Assembly (NCBI GenBank): GCA_013399115.1
Contig: VXAA01006458.1
Location: 121,592-185,591, forward strand
DNA length: 64,000 nucleotides
Source of the DNA: Anseranas semipalmata
Lineage: Eukaryota; Chordata; Aves; Anseriformes; Anseranatidae
Reading direction: 5' to 3'
In this document: piece after piece, positions 46,601 through 58,600 of the stretch
Numbering within the stretch: the first letter of the stretch is position 1
Layout of the letters: each line of letters begins with the position of its first letter
The notes under the pieces: model-generated
What the model was told of the DNA's origin: nothing
Databases searched by the model: none
The model's input: only the letters and a program-made list of their open reading frames with translations
Translations under genes and position numbers: made by a program

Positions 46601-49600
46601 TTTGATAAGGACAATGTCAACAAGGGAAGCAGCACTTTGAAATGTAAATTGATCCTCTAGAGAGGGGTTAAAAATATTTAAAGCAATCCTACTTTTAAAG
46701 AATCCACGAGGTCCTGAACGAGAAAGAGTCTCCTCAGCTCTTTGACTGTGCTGTTGACGTATAGCTGGAGACAGTCTGTGTATTTCTGAATCTGGTCCTG
46801 TGAGAGATTCATTTCCATATCCAAGTAGGCTCTGCCAGAAACACGGATCTGGTTACAAACCCAGCCAGGTTCACCCACCATGCACGGTCGTACCTGTCTC
46901 CCCATCACTCCTTCCTCCCCAGCCCTCACTTCTTTGCAGCTGGAGCAACGTGCCCCGCTTCCTGTGGGCACAGAGCCACCACCAGCACCTATGGTGATGC
47001 ATTGCCCCATCACAGCCTAGCAGGGCTGGAGAAAATATATAAATAGTTCCCCTATATGCCCAATAGAGCATGCCCTGAAGCGATACTCTTTCTACTTGCA
47101 GAGATACTGTATTATCAGTAGCTCTAGTGAAACTCCTTTTCTCCATTTGCTTATAATTTTCATGATCTTTTGACTTTCAGGAAAAAAATGCCCACGTCTC
47201 AGAGGATGATTGCTTTGGTAGTTTTTTTTTGTTTTTTTGTTTTTTTTTTCCACAGAATCTAAGCCAATACAGCTTTACAGCTCTTGAGACTCTGAACAAT
47301 AGAAAAAAATATTTCCTCTGCTATGAGCAAGAATTTTATAAGAATTTTATCTGATATAAAAATAGCAGCTGAAGAAACATGAATTGCCACTAGGAATGGA
47401 TCCTCCACAAGACAAATGGCCCCCAGCCAGGACTACGAAGCACTCACTTGAAGGGATGGCCCTCGTCCGTCTTCTGCACGGCCTGTAGGACCGATTTGTA
47501 GATTCTGAAGCTAATGGTGGCCGAGAGGCCGGCGAGGGCCAGGTAGGCCACGACGCTGACGACGCTGAACTGGGTCAGGGAGAAGAGCAGCAACAGGAGG
47601 CTGCCAAACACGATCCCTGTCTGCTTGATGTCGCGCCAGTACAACAGATCGATAGCTGGGGAGAGAAGACCAACATGTTAAAGGCGGGAACTGGGAGGGC
47701 GTCAAGGCCGCTGCGATGCTCGGGTCTGTTGCTGGAGGACAAAGGGAGGAGAGATGCTCCTGTTCATGTCTGCATCACCAGGAATTTCCTTTGCTGAGAG
47801 CAGCTCAGTGACTTCAGAGGTGCATGGAGGAAATGAGGATCGATGACCTGCTTGAAATCCTTGTATTTCGTGCATCTTTGTTAGATAAGATGGATGACTG
47901 CCCCCAGCTGCAGCATGGCGGGTCTCTTGTTGGGGCAAGGCAATGCAAGCTGGGGTTTGTGTTGTTGATAGGGTTGTATGGAAATCTGCACCACAACTTG
48001 CATTTACCTACTCTCCAACTAAGAAAAGTTCCTATTTCACATTGAAACTCTGAATTTTGTGACTTTGTCACAAGTCCAAATACCAATTTTTTCCATTTCT
48101 GGATCAAAATATGTTCAAGTTTTGGTTGCTGATAAATGAATGAGAAAGTTTGGGGTTAGCCACAATAAACCAGTTTCCCATTCAAGCTTTTGACAATATA
48201 TTTTTATTTCTGAAGTTCAGAGAAATGAAAAAGCTCCTGTTTTTGCCACTGCTTAATAGTTACATGGGTAGGAAATCATTTAGTTACATGGGTAGGAAAC
48301 AAATGGGACCTTAAAATGCAGGATAATTCCTCTTGCTACTGCAAATCTGACCATCTCAGAAATATTTTATATTTTGTAGATAACTTTCCTTGTCTAGATA
48401 CGGGGGAGGTGTTAGTTAGAACAAAGCAAGTGCAGAAAACCATTTTCCAACAATATATTTATACATTTGTAAAGGAGTTCATTTTGACCATGCTTTTTAC
48501 TCAGTTTGTATAGCTTATCCCAGCCACTCCAGCAAACTATCTTACTGACAGGAATAGGCACTATAAAAGCAAAATGTTAGGACAGGATTGTAGAATGTCC
48601 AGTCCACAAAGGTAAATTTAATTTAGTTACACCGATAACCTGTTTCTGAGAGGACTCTTCATCCAGCCAAAGAACAGCCTGATGACAATCCAAACAAAGC
48701 AGCTCTAATTTCACACCCTGTCCTCATGAACAGCTTGAGCACAACACCAGCCAAACAGATTTCAAAGATGCCACTTGTCAAATAATTCTGAACAAAGACT
48801 AAATTCAGGAAAAATGCAATCTGTCAAAAGAAAATTCACAAATACAAAAAGAAACAAAATTAATCCAGCGTAGTAGTTCGTATCTCATCTAATCTCCAAA
48901 AACTGTGAGTCACCACTGCATGTTTCCCTTGAGTCAATGAGCCATTACGCATTACTATTACACATATTAGCATTGCTTTTCAAAGTAATGGGCTTGAGTG
49001 CAAAAATTGCTATTGCATTACTGAACTCTGTTCCCTTCGTGCAACATTCACATCCTACTATGATCTACATCAATGTACACCATATAATAACCCTCTGGCA
49101 TTTCTAGGTGTCAGCGCTCAGCACCGGACCTGTGATCGCGAGCACGCACGACAAGATCTAAGGACTGCATCAAGGGACAGGGGACCTCGGTGGCACGTGC
49201 TGGGCCCTCGGTGTGAGTACACAAATCAGGGACCACGCCAGAGTTTTTCCAGTCATACAGCCAGGGCTCCTTCCTGCAGAAACCCAGGGGCATGGACTGG
49301 TGGATGCTCCAAAAATGCAGGTACGACATGGAGCACGCACTCCCACCAGGGAGGTCAGTAGCAGACCCAGCTGTGTCCGCGCAGGCAGCTGGAGCTCCAC
49401 AGGTTGCTTGCAGGGTTGCAGGGTTGGAGTGTGGGACTTGCAGAGCATCCCTACCAAATGGCATCCAGAAGACAAGTGTGCAGTACCTACCATTTTTCAA
49501 GTGAAGGCACTTTTTCAGTGAAGGCACTGCAAAATTCTGCAGCACAGCACAGCAACTGGTGTGCTTTCACCAGCGAGCATTTGGACAGGAGGTATTATTC

Positions 49601-52600
49601 ACAGCTTGATCGTTTTTATGCTTAAAAATTCCTGTCAGAGGACAGCATTGGAAATTTATGCAAATCTCACTCTTTGAGATACGTAAATTTTATGTCACAA
49701 AATACTTCAATATTAAATGAAGTGAGCACAGGTGAGCCAGCTCAGGATGCTGTACATGGAATATCGTCTGCTGATGAAACAAAACAGCCACGCACCTAGC
49801 AAGTAGGCAGTAGACAGGCAAACAAATGAGAGCTGAGCCAAAAAATACAGCAGGCCATTTCAATGGAGTTCCCTGGGTTAATACCAATTGCTGATAAGAC
49901 TCAAAATGAGCAGCTCTAAGCATTCTCTCCTTCCTCCTAGGATCTTCTGCCTCACATCCCCTCAGACTGGAGATGGGCTGTATTCTCACAAAGATTTGCC
50001 AAACTGCATTTTCTCATTCCTCTCAACAGGGAAGATGCTGAATGACCCAAGAGAGACCCATCTGTGTGTGTGTATATCCTGCAACCTGCCCCTTTCCTGT
50101 AGAGATGACTGGGTTATTTACTAAGCTGTATCAAGTAAGGAAAGCCTTGCCACAACTCGTAGCGAGATGGAGAGAGGCCAAATGACACAGTTCTGGGGCT
50201 ATGTGCATGCGTGAGAGAGGAGATGAAAGGCAGCTGGCCTCTTTCACCAGCCAAATGAGACCTGGGAGAGAGGCATCCTGTGTCTTTTAGACCTGATGCA
50301 AATATTCCCATGCACATGGAAAAAATACGTGCCAACTGCTAGGTGGAAAACCTCAGCACGGAGGAGGCAGATAGGGGTTTAAGGATTCTTACGGGGCTGC
50401 CCTGGTGCCCAGGTCCAGCCTGGGGACACAATCCTGCTCTGCTCGGGCAGGACTCGCTGCTCCCGCAGCCATTTCTCTTCTCCCTGAGGGAGAAGGTGGT
50501 GGTGCAGGAGGGAGGTGAACCTCCTGGCTCCTTGGGCAGGGAAGGGTCCTGCTGGTGTCACCCGCTGGGATTGAGAGCTTAGTGGAAAGAACAGGAGTAG
50601 CAGGAGCAGGGTCCAGCCTGTCTGAGTGCAAAAGCCACTCTAATGCTGCAGGGAAAAGCCTTTCCCGATGGCTGAGACTCCTGTGCAGGAGAGGAAGGGA
50701 AAACAGAAGGGGTGTGGAGGCACCAGACAGCTCTCGCACCAAGCCATGCTGCAGCTAAGACCTCAGGTAACCTTTTTAACAAGGCAGAGAACCTCAGGGG
50801 TCTTCTGGGCAGCAAAACTGGCTGCGGGTGCTGCAGGTGGCCCTAGCTGGGTCCTTTGACTTGCTTCCTCGCGGTGCAGTTTTCTCCTCTCACCATTTAC
50901 ACCAGAGTAAAGTACCTGTCACATCAGTGTCTGGCATTGTAAATAGCTGCCAAGAGGCAAAGCAATGAGAAATCTTCACCACCAGGTGAGCCCAGGACTG
51001 GATATATCAACCTCCTCCACACCCCAATGATTATTCTGAATGAGAATGAAAATGAAAGATGAGGTTGTCAGCCACATTTATATGTCTGCTTTGTTTTTCA
51101 TCTTGCCCTATATTCATATAAAACTGATTCAGACAGCAAATGGCTCCCTCAAACACTTGCTGGCCCGATGGGTTTACCACCCTTCAACAGGTTATGACAT
51201 ATAAATGGTGGCCTGAGGCCTTGAGAGAGGGCAGCTGCCTGTTCATCTCTGCACACGCCGAATTACCGACCACCCAGGCTCAGACCGGCTTCCCCGGTGC
51301 TTGGGGACACGGCAAGCCTGAGCCGAGCTGGAGCTGCTCGCCTGCACACACCTCTGTGCACGGCCAGGCTGGGACAGGCTCCCAGTCCGGCTCTCACGTG
51401 GGGACATCAGTCCCCAGGTAAATCAGGGGAGAGGGCATGAATTAACGACATAATAATTAGATGCTTTGGTCAATGCTTAGTGAAAAATTGCCCCAAGGGA
51501 AAGAATAAAAGATCCTGGTGCAGGTAAGGGTCCTGCAAGCCCTGGGCATGTTGCAGACTGTGTGTATGTGTGTACACACGCGGCACTGCCCAGACCCAAC
51601 TACAATGGCATGACTCTGAGCGACGCACGCTGAATATGCATGAAGCAGGGGGCTGGTGCCATGTGAGCCTGTCGATATGTGATGTGCATGCAGTTGGACG
51701 GCAGGTCAATCTGTCTGGCTAAGCAAGACACATTTCTGACAGCCAAAATGCTGACTTCAGAGCACCTACATTTGCAGCTGGGAGTTGTAAACAAGGTTTT
51801 GGCTAACAGGCACTGAAATCAGCCTCAGTTTCATTCAGAACCTTCTGTTTTGAAAATCCCAACTCTCAAGTCCTGACCATGCCCATTAACATGCAGAAGC
51901 TGTTCAGCTGTAGCTTTCCATGATCTCCCTCCAACCTCCTGGAAGGAGGGAAGCAATGTCCCTCCTTCGGCCACTTTGCACTCTTTCCAGTACAATGCAC
52001 CAGAGCTCTGGCTCATTTGTGAAGGTATAAAAGGACTCTGGGTTTTGCCAGAACAGTCTCAGACTCAAAAGTCTTTGTATTTATTACAGGGGATCTGCCA
52101 GCAATCTCTAAGAAAGCAGTGTTGCAGGCTGCTGCAGGTCACTGCAACTGTCTTTGAAGAGTTTTTCTGGAGAAACTCATTTGATGAGCTATTTATCTGA
52201 AAGCATTGCCTGTCCATATTTTTTTAACTGACAGCAGAACTTGTAAAATGTTACTCAAGTAACCTTGGATTTGAAAGAAAAATCTTTCAAGGATGCCAAG
52301 CAGTGTCTCAGCAACAATTCATAGTATAATTTCACCTCATTAAATGAATCTGAGTTCTCCATTTGGGGCCATCCCCTGGACTAATGATGCACAAAGGTAA
52401 ACTCTCTGATACAAGCAACCACCTGCTGGTATGAGCAGCCAGTAAATACCAGTGTTTGCAAGGCAAATTAAAAGTAACCTCTCAAATATAAGTAGCAGCA
52501 GCAGCATGCAATGCTTGTGCCAGCAAGGAACTGCTCATGAGTACAGTGCCTGAAAGCTCACCCAGGTCACATCGTGGCTTTCAGCAGAAAATGTTTTTGC

Positions 52601-55600
52601 TCCTGGATATTTGGCATCACAAAAGCCAGAAGACAGACCTGGGGGCTGGAAAGGGCAGTGCTGGAGGCAAGGGGTGAAAAGCTGGAGATGGCTGAGGTGG
52701 CCTAAGAAGTGATGCTCCTGAGTCCCTTCTCCTTGGGACCTGGTGGAAACCGCGAGGACTGGGCTCTGGTGGTTTATGTGGTCCCCAGAAGCACCGTGGT
52801 GTGGGGCAGCTGCAGTCCAAGGCTCCTGGGAGACGATTCCAGAGAAGGGGAATCCAAATCAACCTGTAGCTAAGATGTCCTCCTCCCTTCAGACTTCTGT
52901 ATGATTATGTTTTTGAAAAATACTGTTGTAAGAGAAATGGGGATCTTTCCATTCCATGTCTCAAAGCGAGCATTTTAAGATGAAAATTAATGAAGATTAA
53001 TTGTGCACAGACTGGACAATTCACATCTTCCACAGCTTCTCCCTGTCTTCCTCTGAAAACCTCTGTTCTCTCCTTCTGACTTTGCAAGTTTTTCCTCTAC
53101 TGCAACAACTGTATGAAAAATAAACATGCATTAAGCAGCATTTACATGGAAGTTAGTACAAAAAGTGTGTGCAAAACTCTTGTTTCCAGCCTTCAAATGA
53201 GGCCCATGGACCTTGAGGATCGAATAAAGGTTATATGCTTTCAGCATACTAATAAGTCCTTGGATGTGATCAAGCTGCCCTCCCTATAATGGAGATCCCA
53301 TTGGGCCTCCTTAGGAGGTAAAATCAATGGGTTGTACAGCTTCATTCCCTATGTAATATTAGTGTTAATGAGAAGTGAGAAAAAGCTGTCTATATACAGC
53401 CTTTCATTCTGTATATCGTGCAAGATAATAGAGACTTCATAATTCATTTCTCAGGCCTACTGGCAGTGAAAAGCTCAGCAAACCGAATTTAAGAAGGGCA
53501 GTCTTGTTTATAGCATTGTTGCAACAATATTTGTTAACAAATATAACTACTAGAGATGAGTCTTTGAATAGAAGTAAGTATTGCTCATGCTCAAAGAAAT
53601 GTCATTTTGCAGCTTTAACCACAGGCTGCAGGGCCAGGCTTTCCCTCTTCTCTCCAGCAGAGGATCCAATGTGGCCCTTGCTCTGCTCCCCACAACAGAT
53701 CTGATTCAAATGTAATACAGATGGATACAACATTTAATGAGCAGTCTGGTGCCTTCGGGAGACTGCTGTGATTAACAGCAGAGCCAAGGCAGAGTATCTG
53801 TGCTGTTTTATGAGGCATCTCTCCTTGTTCTCCTTATTCTTTATCTCCAGCCTTGAGGGATCTCTCCATACTTCTACCTCTTGTACGCACTTTGTCCAGG
53901 AACTTCCTGTCCACAGAGCGGCTTTATATCTTTATCATCTCTCTGCTCCAAGACTCAACCTGAAAGTTCAAACCTTCTTGCTCCCCGAACCCTGATAAGA
54001 GGGGACCTGGAGATGGAATAGGACCAGGGAAAAGGAAATTCTTGATATGGGATGCTCTCCAGGTCATATCCTCCTCCATCTGCAAGACCAAGATTGCCTT
54101 ATGTGAGCAAAAAACAGGATTGATTGCCTTATTTGGGGCACCAGGCTGGGCTTGTGTAGAAAGAAGAAAGCACAACAGGGTTGGCAATAAAGAAATCAGC
54201 CCTGCAACCACTCTGCACAAAAGTCTACTGTGAGTTGTTGTTGTTTTTATTTTCACATGAGAGATGATCAAGACCAGTATTTAAACCAGAGGCAGGAGAA
54301 AGCCTCCTCCACACACCTCCTCCTCATCAAACCATATCACTACCTGCCTTTGCCAGCTTCTGCGAAGGATGTTATTGCTCTTACCTAAGAGAGCAGAAAA
54401 CGAGGAGACCAAGCAGAGTCCCTGAACACAGTCCCTGAATGCACATGATGCTATGGCAATGTTAAGATTGTTCTGAGATGCTCCTGGACCAAAATAACAG
54501 ACCCAGACCCTTCCTAACTCTATCCAAATATTTGAAAATCTGCAGATTTTCAAAATTAATGTCTCAGATGTACTTCAGTTGTGAGAACAACATGGAGAGA
54601 TTATCCCTTCTGATGCCAAAACAGCCCCATGCAACTCACAGTTCAACTTCCTTGAAGACTGAGAGGGGATCTTATCAATGTTTATAAATACCTGCAGTGT
54701 GGGGGACACAGCGATATGGCCAAACTCTTTTCAATGGTCTGTGGGGACAGGACAAGGGGCAATGGCCACAAAATGGAGCACAGGAAGTTCCGCACCAACA
54801 TGCGAAGGAACTTCTTCACGGTGAGGGTGACAGAGCACTGGAACAGGCTGCCCAGGGAGGTTGTGGAGTCTCCTTCTCTGGAGGTATTCAAGACCCGTCT
54901 GGACGCCTACCTGTGCAACCTGCTCTAGGGAACCTGCTGTGGCAGGGGGGTTGGACCTGATGATCTCTGGAGGTCCCTTCCAACCCCTACAATTCTGTGA
55001 TTCTGTGATTCCTGGCGACCTGATGAAAGCAAAAGCAGCCCTCCAGTGTTGCCTTCATATATTGCCCCATCATCACCCTCTTGCTAGAGTGTAAATTACT
55101 CCTTAAAGAATATCTTAAAATAATCTTAATTTAGGGTAATTTTCTCCTTGTTTTGGCAATGAAAGAATATTGTTTATCTATTCTTAAAAGAAAAAAAAAA
55201 TACATTCAGACATGACACAGGAAGTGTACAGAGCATGATTTGGCAGAGCCATTGAAATCTCACTTTTGATACCACCTAGGTCAAGGTGTTTGTTGGGATG
55301 GTTGGCAGTCAAATAGTGTGAAGCTCATGTCTAAGAGTTTGTCCTCTAGCTTTAAGCTCTTGAGCTTGCAGTCCTATCACCATCAACAGGAATGTCCTTG
55401 AGGAAGGACTGATAGGATTTCTGCAGACAAAAAAATGAAAGCAAATCTGAAAGTGGAAAAAAATCTCGACAAATTTCATTCAAATTTCACAGGAAATCAG
55501 CTGTGAAATCAGGAAGTCGATTATCCATAATCCAGTTTTTGTGAAAATATTAGCTAAATTGCTTACATCAGATGGTAAGTTCATTCCAAGATTTTAGCTC

Positions 55601-58600
55601 TACCAAGGTCCAATGTAAGAACCAACTTCTGGGACAGATCTTTAGCTGCTGCAAAGAGGGAGTGCTCTTTTGAGCTAGACAGGGTGATCCCAGCTGAAAG
55701 TTCAGCCCACAATATTTTCAGGAAAGCACTGAAGGTACCGACTGGCTGAAATTAGGGTAATAGCTATAATTAGATAGACTTCAGAACTGTCAGTAAGATT
55801 ATACATTAATAGCCCGCATCTATATTATTGCTATTGTACTTCTTTATCACTCTTAAAGTGGGGAACGTTGCCATGAATAGCTGGTGTAGCTTCTCAGCAT
55901 CCTTAAGAAACCAGTTGATATATCAATCAAGAAAGGAAGCTGATTCTCTGGAAGCAGCTGTCAAGAAAATGCTATTCAACAGCTCCAGTTCCAGGGGAGT
56001 TATGTCAGCTAGGTGGATTTGATGCAATCTGCAGTCCTTTTCCACATTAGTTTATAATCATACTGTGGATAGCATTTAGATCATTTCTATGAATAGTTCA
56101 CAGGCCTTCTTCTCTTGATCTTTCAGATTTTCCTTCCTAATAGGTCTTGCAGGAGGGTGAGACTGCAGGAACAAGCGTGTCGCTTATGGCCACCCAAAAG
56201 CTGGCACACAGAAGAAACAGTGGAAGAGGAAATACTCATGGGGAGCAGCGTACTGACACCAAGTAGCTCCAAGGAGCTGGGTGCCAAGACCTTCCTAATC
56301 CCGAGAACCTTCTCCAGCAAGGCGTGGGGCTGAGTCCTGCTGAGCCGGGTCGAGTCCACGGGCAAGGCATGGAGACCTGCTCCAGCCACCCGAGCCTGGA
56401 GGCACACCTCATCCCGCAGCTCCCTCTGCGAGCTGGGCACCGCGACGTTGCTGTATGAAGGTCCACGCCGACCAGCATGCCCAGTTGGAGACGTTTCCCC
56501 GCACACTCACGCATTATGCGCAGCTCCATCCCAGCCTACTTAAAACGCACCACCTACCAGTGCGAAACATGGCTTGGGTGTGGAAGTCGGCTGCAATTCC
56601 CCCGAGCCTCCTATGATAATATTTTGAATGAAGCATATGCCCAGCAGGGGCGATTTACTCTCCCGCTCTCCCTGAGGGGCTGTATCATGATCTACCATTG
56701 ACACAATCATGCTTTACCTGCAGGATGGGTGGGTAAAACACATTGCAATATTTTAAACGTATTTAGCAGCACCGGTTGCTTCATTGCAAGGGAAGTAATG
56801 GTATGTAGATCTTGTGGGGCAAAGCCAAAGCCTCACTGAGCATCCCTGCAGCTTCTCAAGACCCCTACTGAATTTCACACCAATTTTAAGTAGTATAAGG
56901 GCAAACCAGTGATATAGCTAGTTACAGGCATGATTGTTTATTAATTAAAGCTTATGTTAACCTCAGCATTTTATTTCCATCATTTCAGTAAAAATATGCT
57001 CAGTATTTACTGAGGTCTGTGACTGCATCTGTTACGTTCACAGCCGTATTCCAGAGTTTTCAGGAAGGAACCATAATTCCATTGATAATGAACATGGCAA
57101 AATCATACAATTCCAAATTTTCATGAAACTGATATTCTGGGTTGAGACAGAGAGTACATGAATAATAGATATTAAAAGAGTCAATGAACCAAGTCTTTAG
57201 TCTTCATTCCTCTGAATTTTAAATTTCTCCTATTTTATCCGGGACTGATCAAAGAATTTTGCTGGCAGAAATAATACTCTGCCTATTTCATGTTTTCTGC
57301 AGGATCATTTTTAAAGCATAAAGCATCACCCAAGAAAAAGACAGATATGCAAATGATGTGGAAGTGAGGCAAGTGATTTATTTCAGCTGCGTTGATTTTT
57401 TGAGGTCCTTTTTTTTTTTAAATCAGCATGGGTCAGATTGTGTCATTTAATTGTCAGCAAATCTGCCTCTTGATTTCAAACAGGAGAGCACAGAAGGAGA
57501 GAAAGACTACTATTATTATTGATTATTAATTATTAATTAAACAATAGCAGCACACCCTTTGTTATCCTCCCTTTTTTAACTTTATGAATAAATATTCTTT
57601 TTTTCTGCTAAAAAGGAGAAGATTTAGTCTGCCTCTAAAAACAGGTGGTTCAATAACCTGACTCAGCAAATTAACATTTTTAGAAGGATCAGCAAAACAC
57701 TTAGCCTTTTTGGAAACAAAACCCCAAACCCCACCTAACAAGGAAGTGCATGTTTAAATCTCAGATGAAAAGACTCTCCAGTCTGGTTGTGGCTCTCCTG
57801 TACAAGCTTAACAAATCACTCAATCCTATAGAAAACCCTGGCCCTTGATTAAGGTATGGAAAGCCCGAGCTGCCGCAGGCTGGCATTTAACAGGTCCATC
57901 TGTTTACTTTCCTGCTACTCGTCTTCCTGAAAAAACCCTCAGACCATAAATACAATTAAGTGCCAAATTAAGATTGCAAAATTATCAAGATCCCTAGAGA
58001 CAAGGGTCTGTCTGTCTGTCTCCTCCTGCCTCCCCCCGCCCCAGAAACACTTTAGGAAGGTCTTCTGGCTTCGGTTACATTTAGCTGCCTTGATGAAACT
58101 ACGCCTGCAAGCATCCTGGACCCTTTAAGGAGATGATGCTATAGTCTGTCTCCCAGGGACCCTGCTGTGAGCATCATATACGGTCTATTCAGCGTAAACA
58201 CACACCTTAAAATTAAAAAATACATTCAAACAAATGCTGCCTGAAGCAGACAGCAGGCTGCCTGGCAGGATCAGCCGCTAGCTTTTCTCCCTCTAATCTG
58301 CCCAGCGAGCAGCGTCACAGAGACTGTCTTTTCTCAAAACAAAGGCTGGATGCTGGCTGGGAAGTGTGAAGCTGACTAAAAATGGCTGAAAAGCTGTCCG
58401 AGGCGCCCCGGAAGGTAGCCAGCCCCACCCAGCGCAGACACCGACCCGCTCAAAATAAGCTGAAAATAAGCCCAAAAGGGAGATGCTATTGTTCCCCTCG
58501 CCTACGCGGCAGCAGACCACATCATCGCAATATTTTACCCCCGAACGGCTCCGCGGAGTGCTCGAAAGCCCAATAAAGGCTTCTTTTTCTTTCTTTTTTT

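Noticed and set aside
49111..49545. Overlapping frames of 102-144 residues in the RTN1 intron
   Set aside because: Both strands are open at once in GC-richer DNA. There is no recognisable protein and no splice continuity with RTN1.
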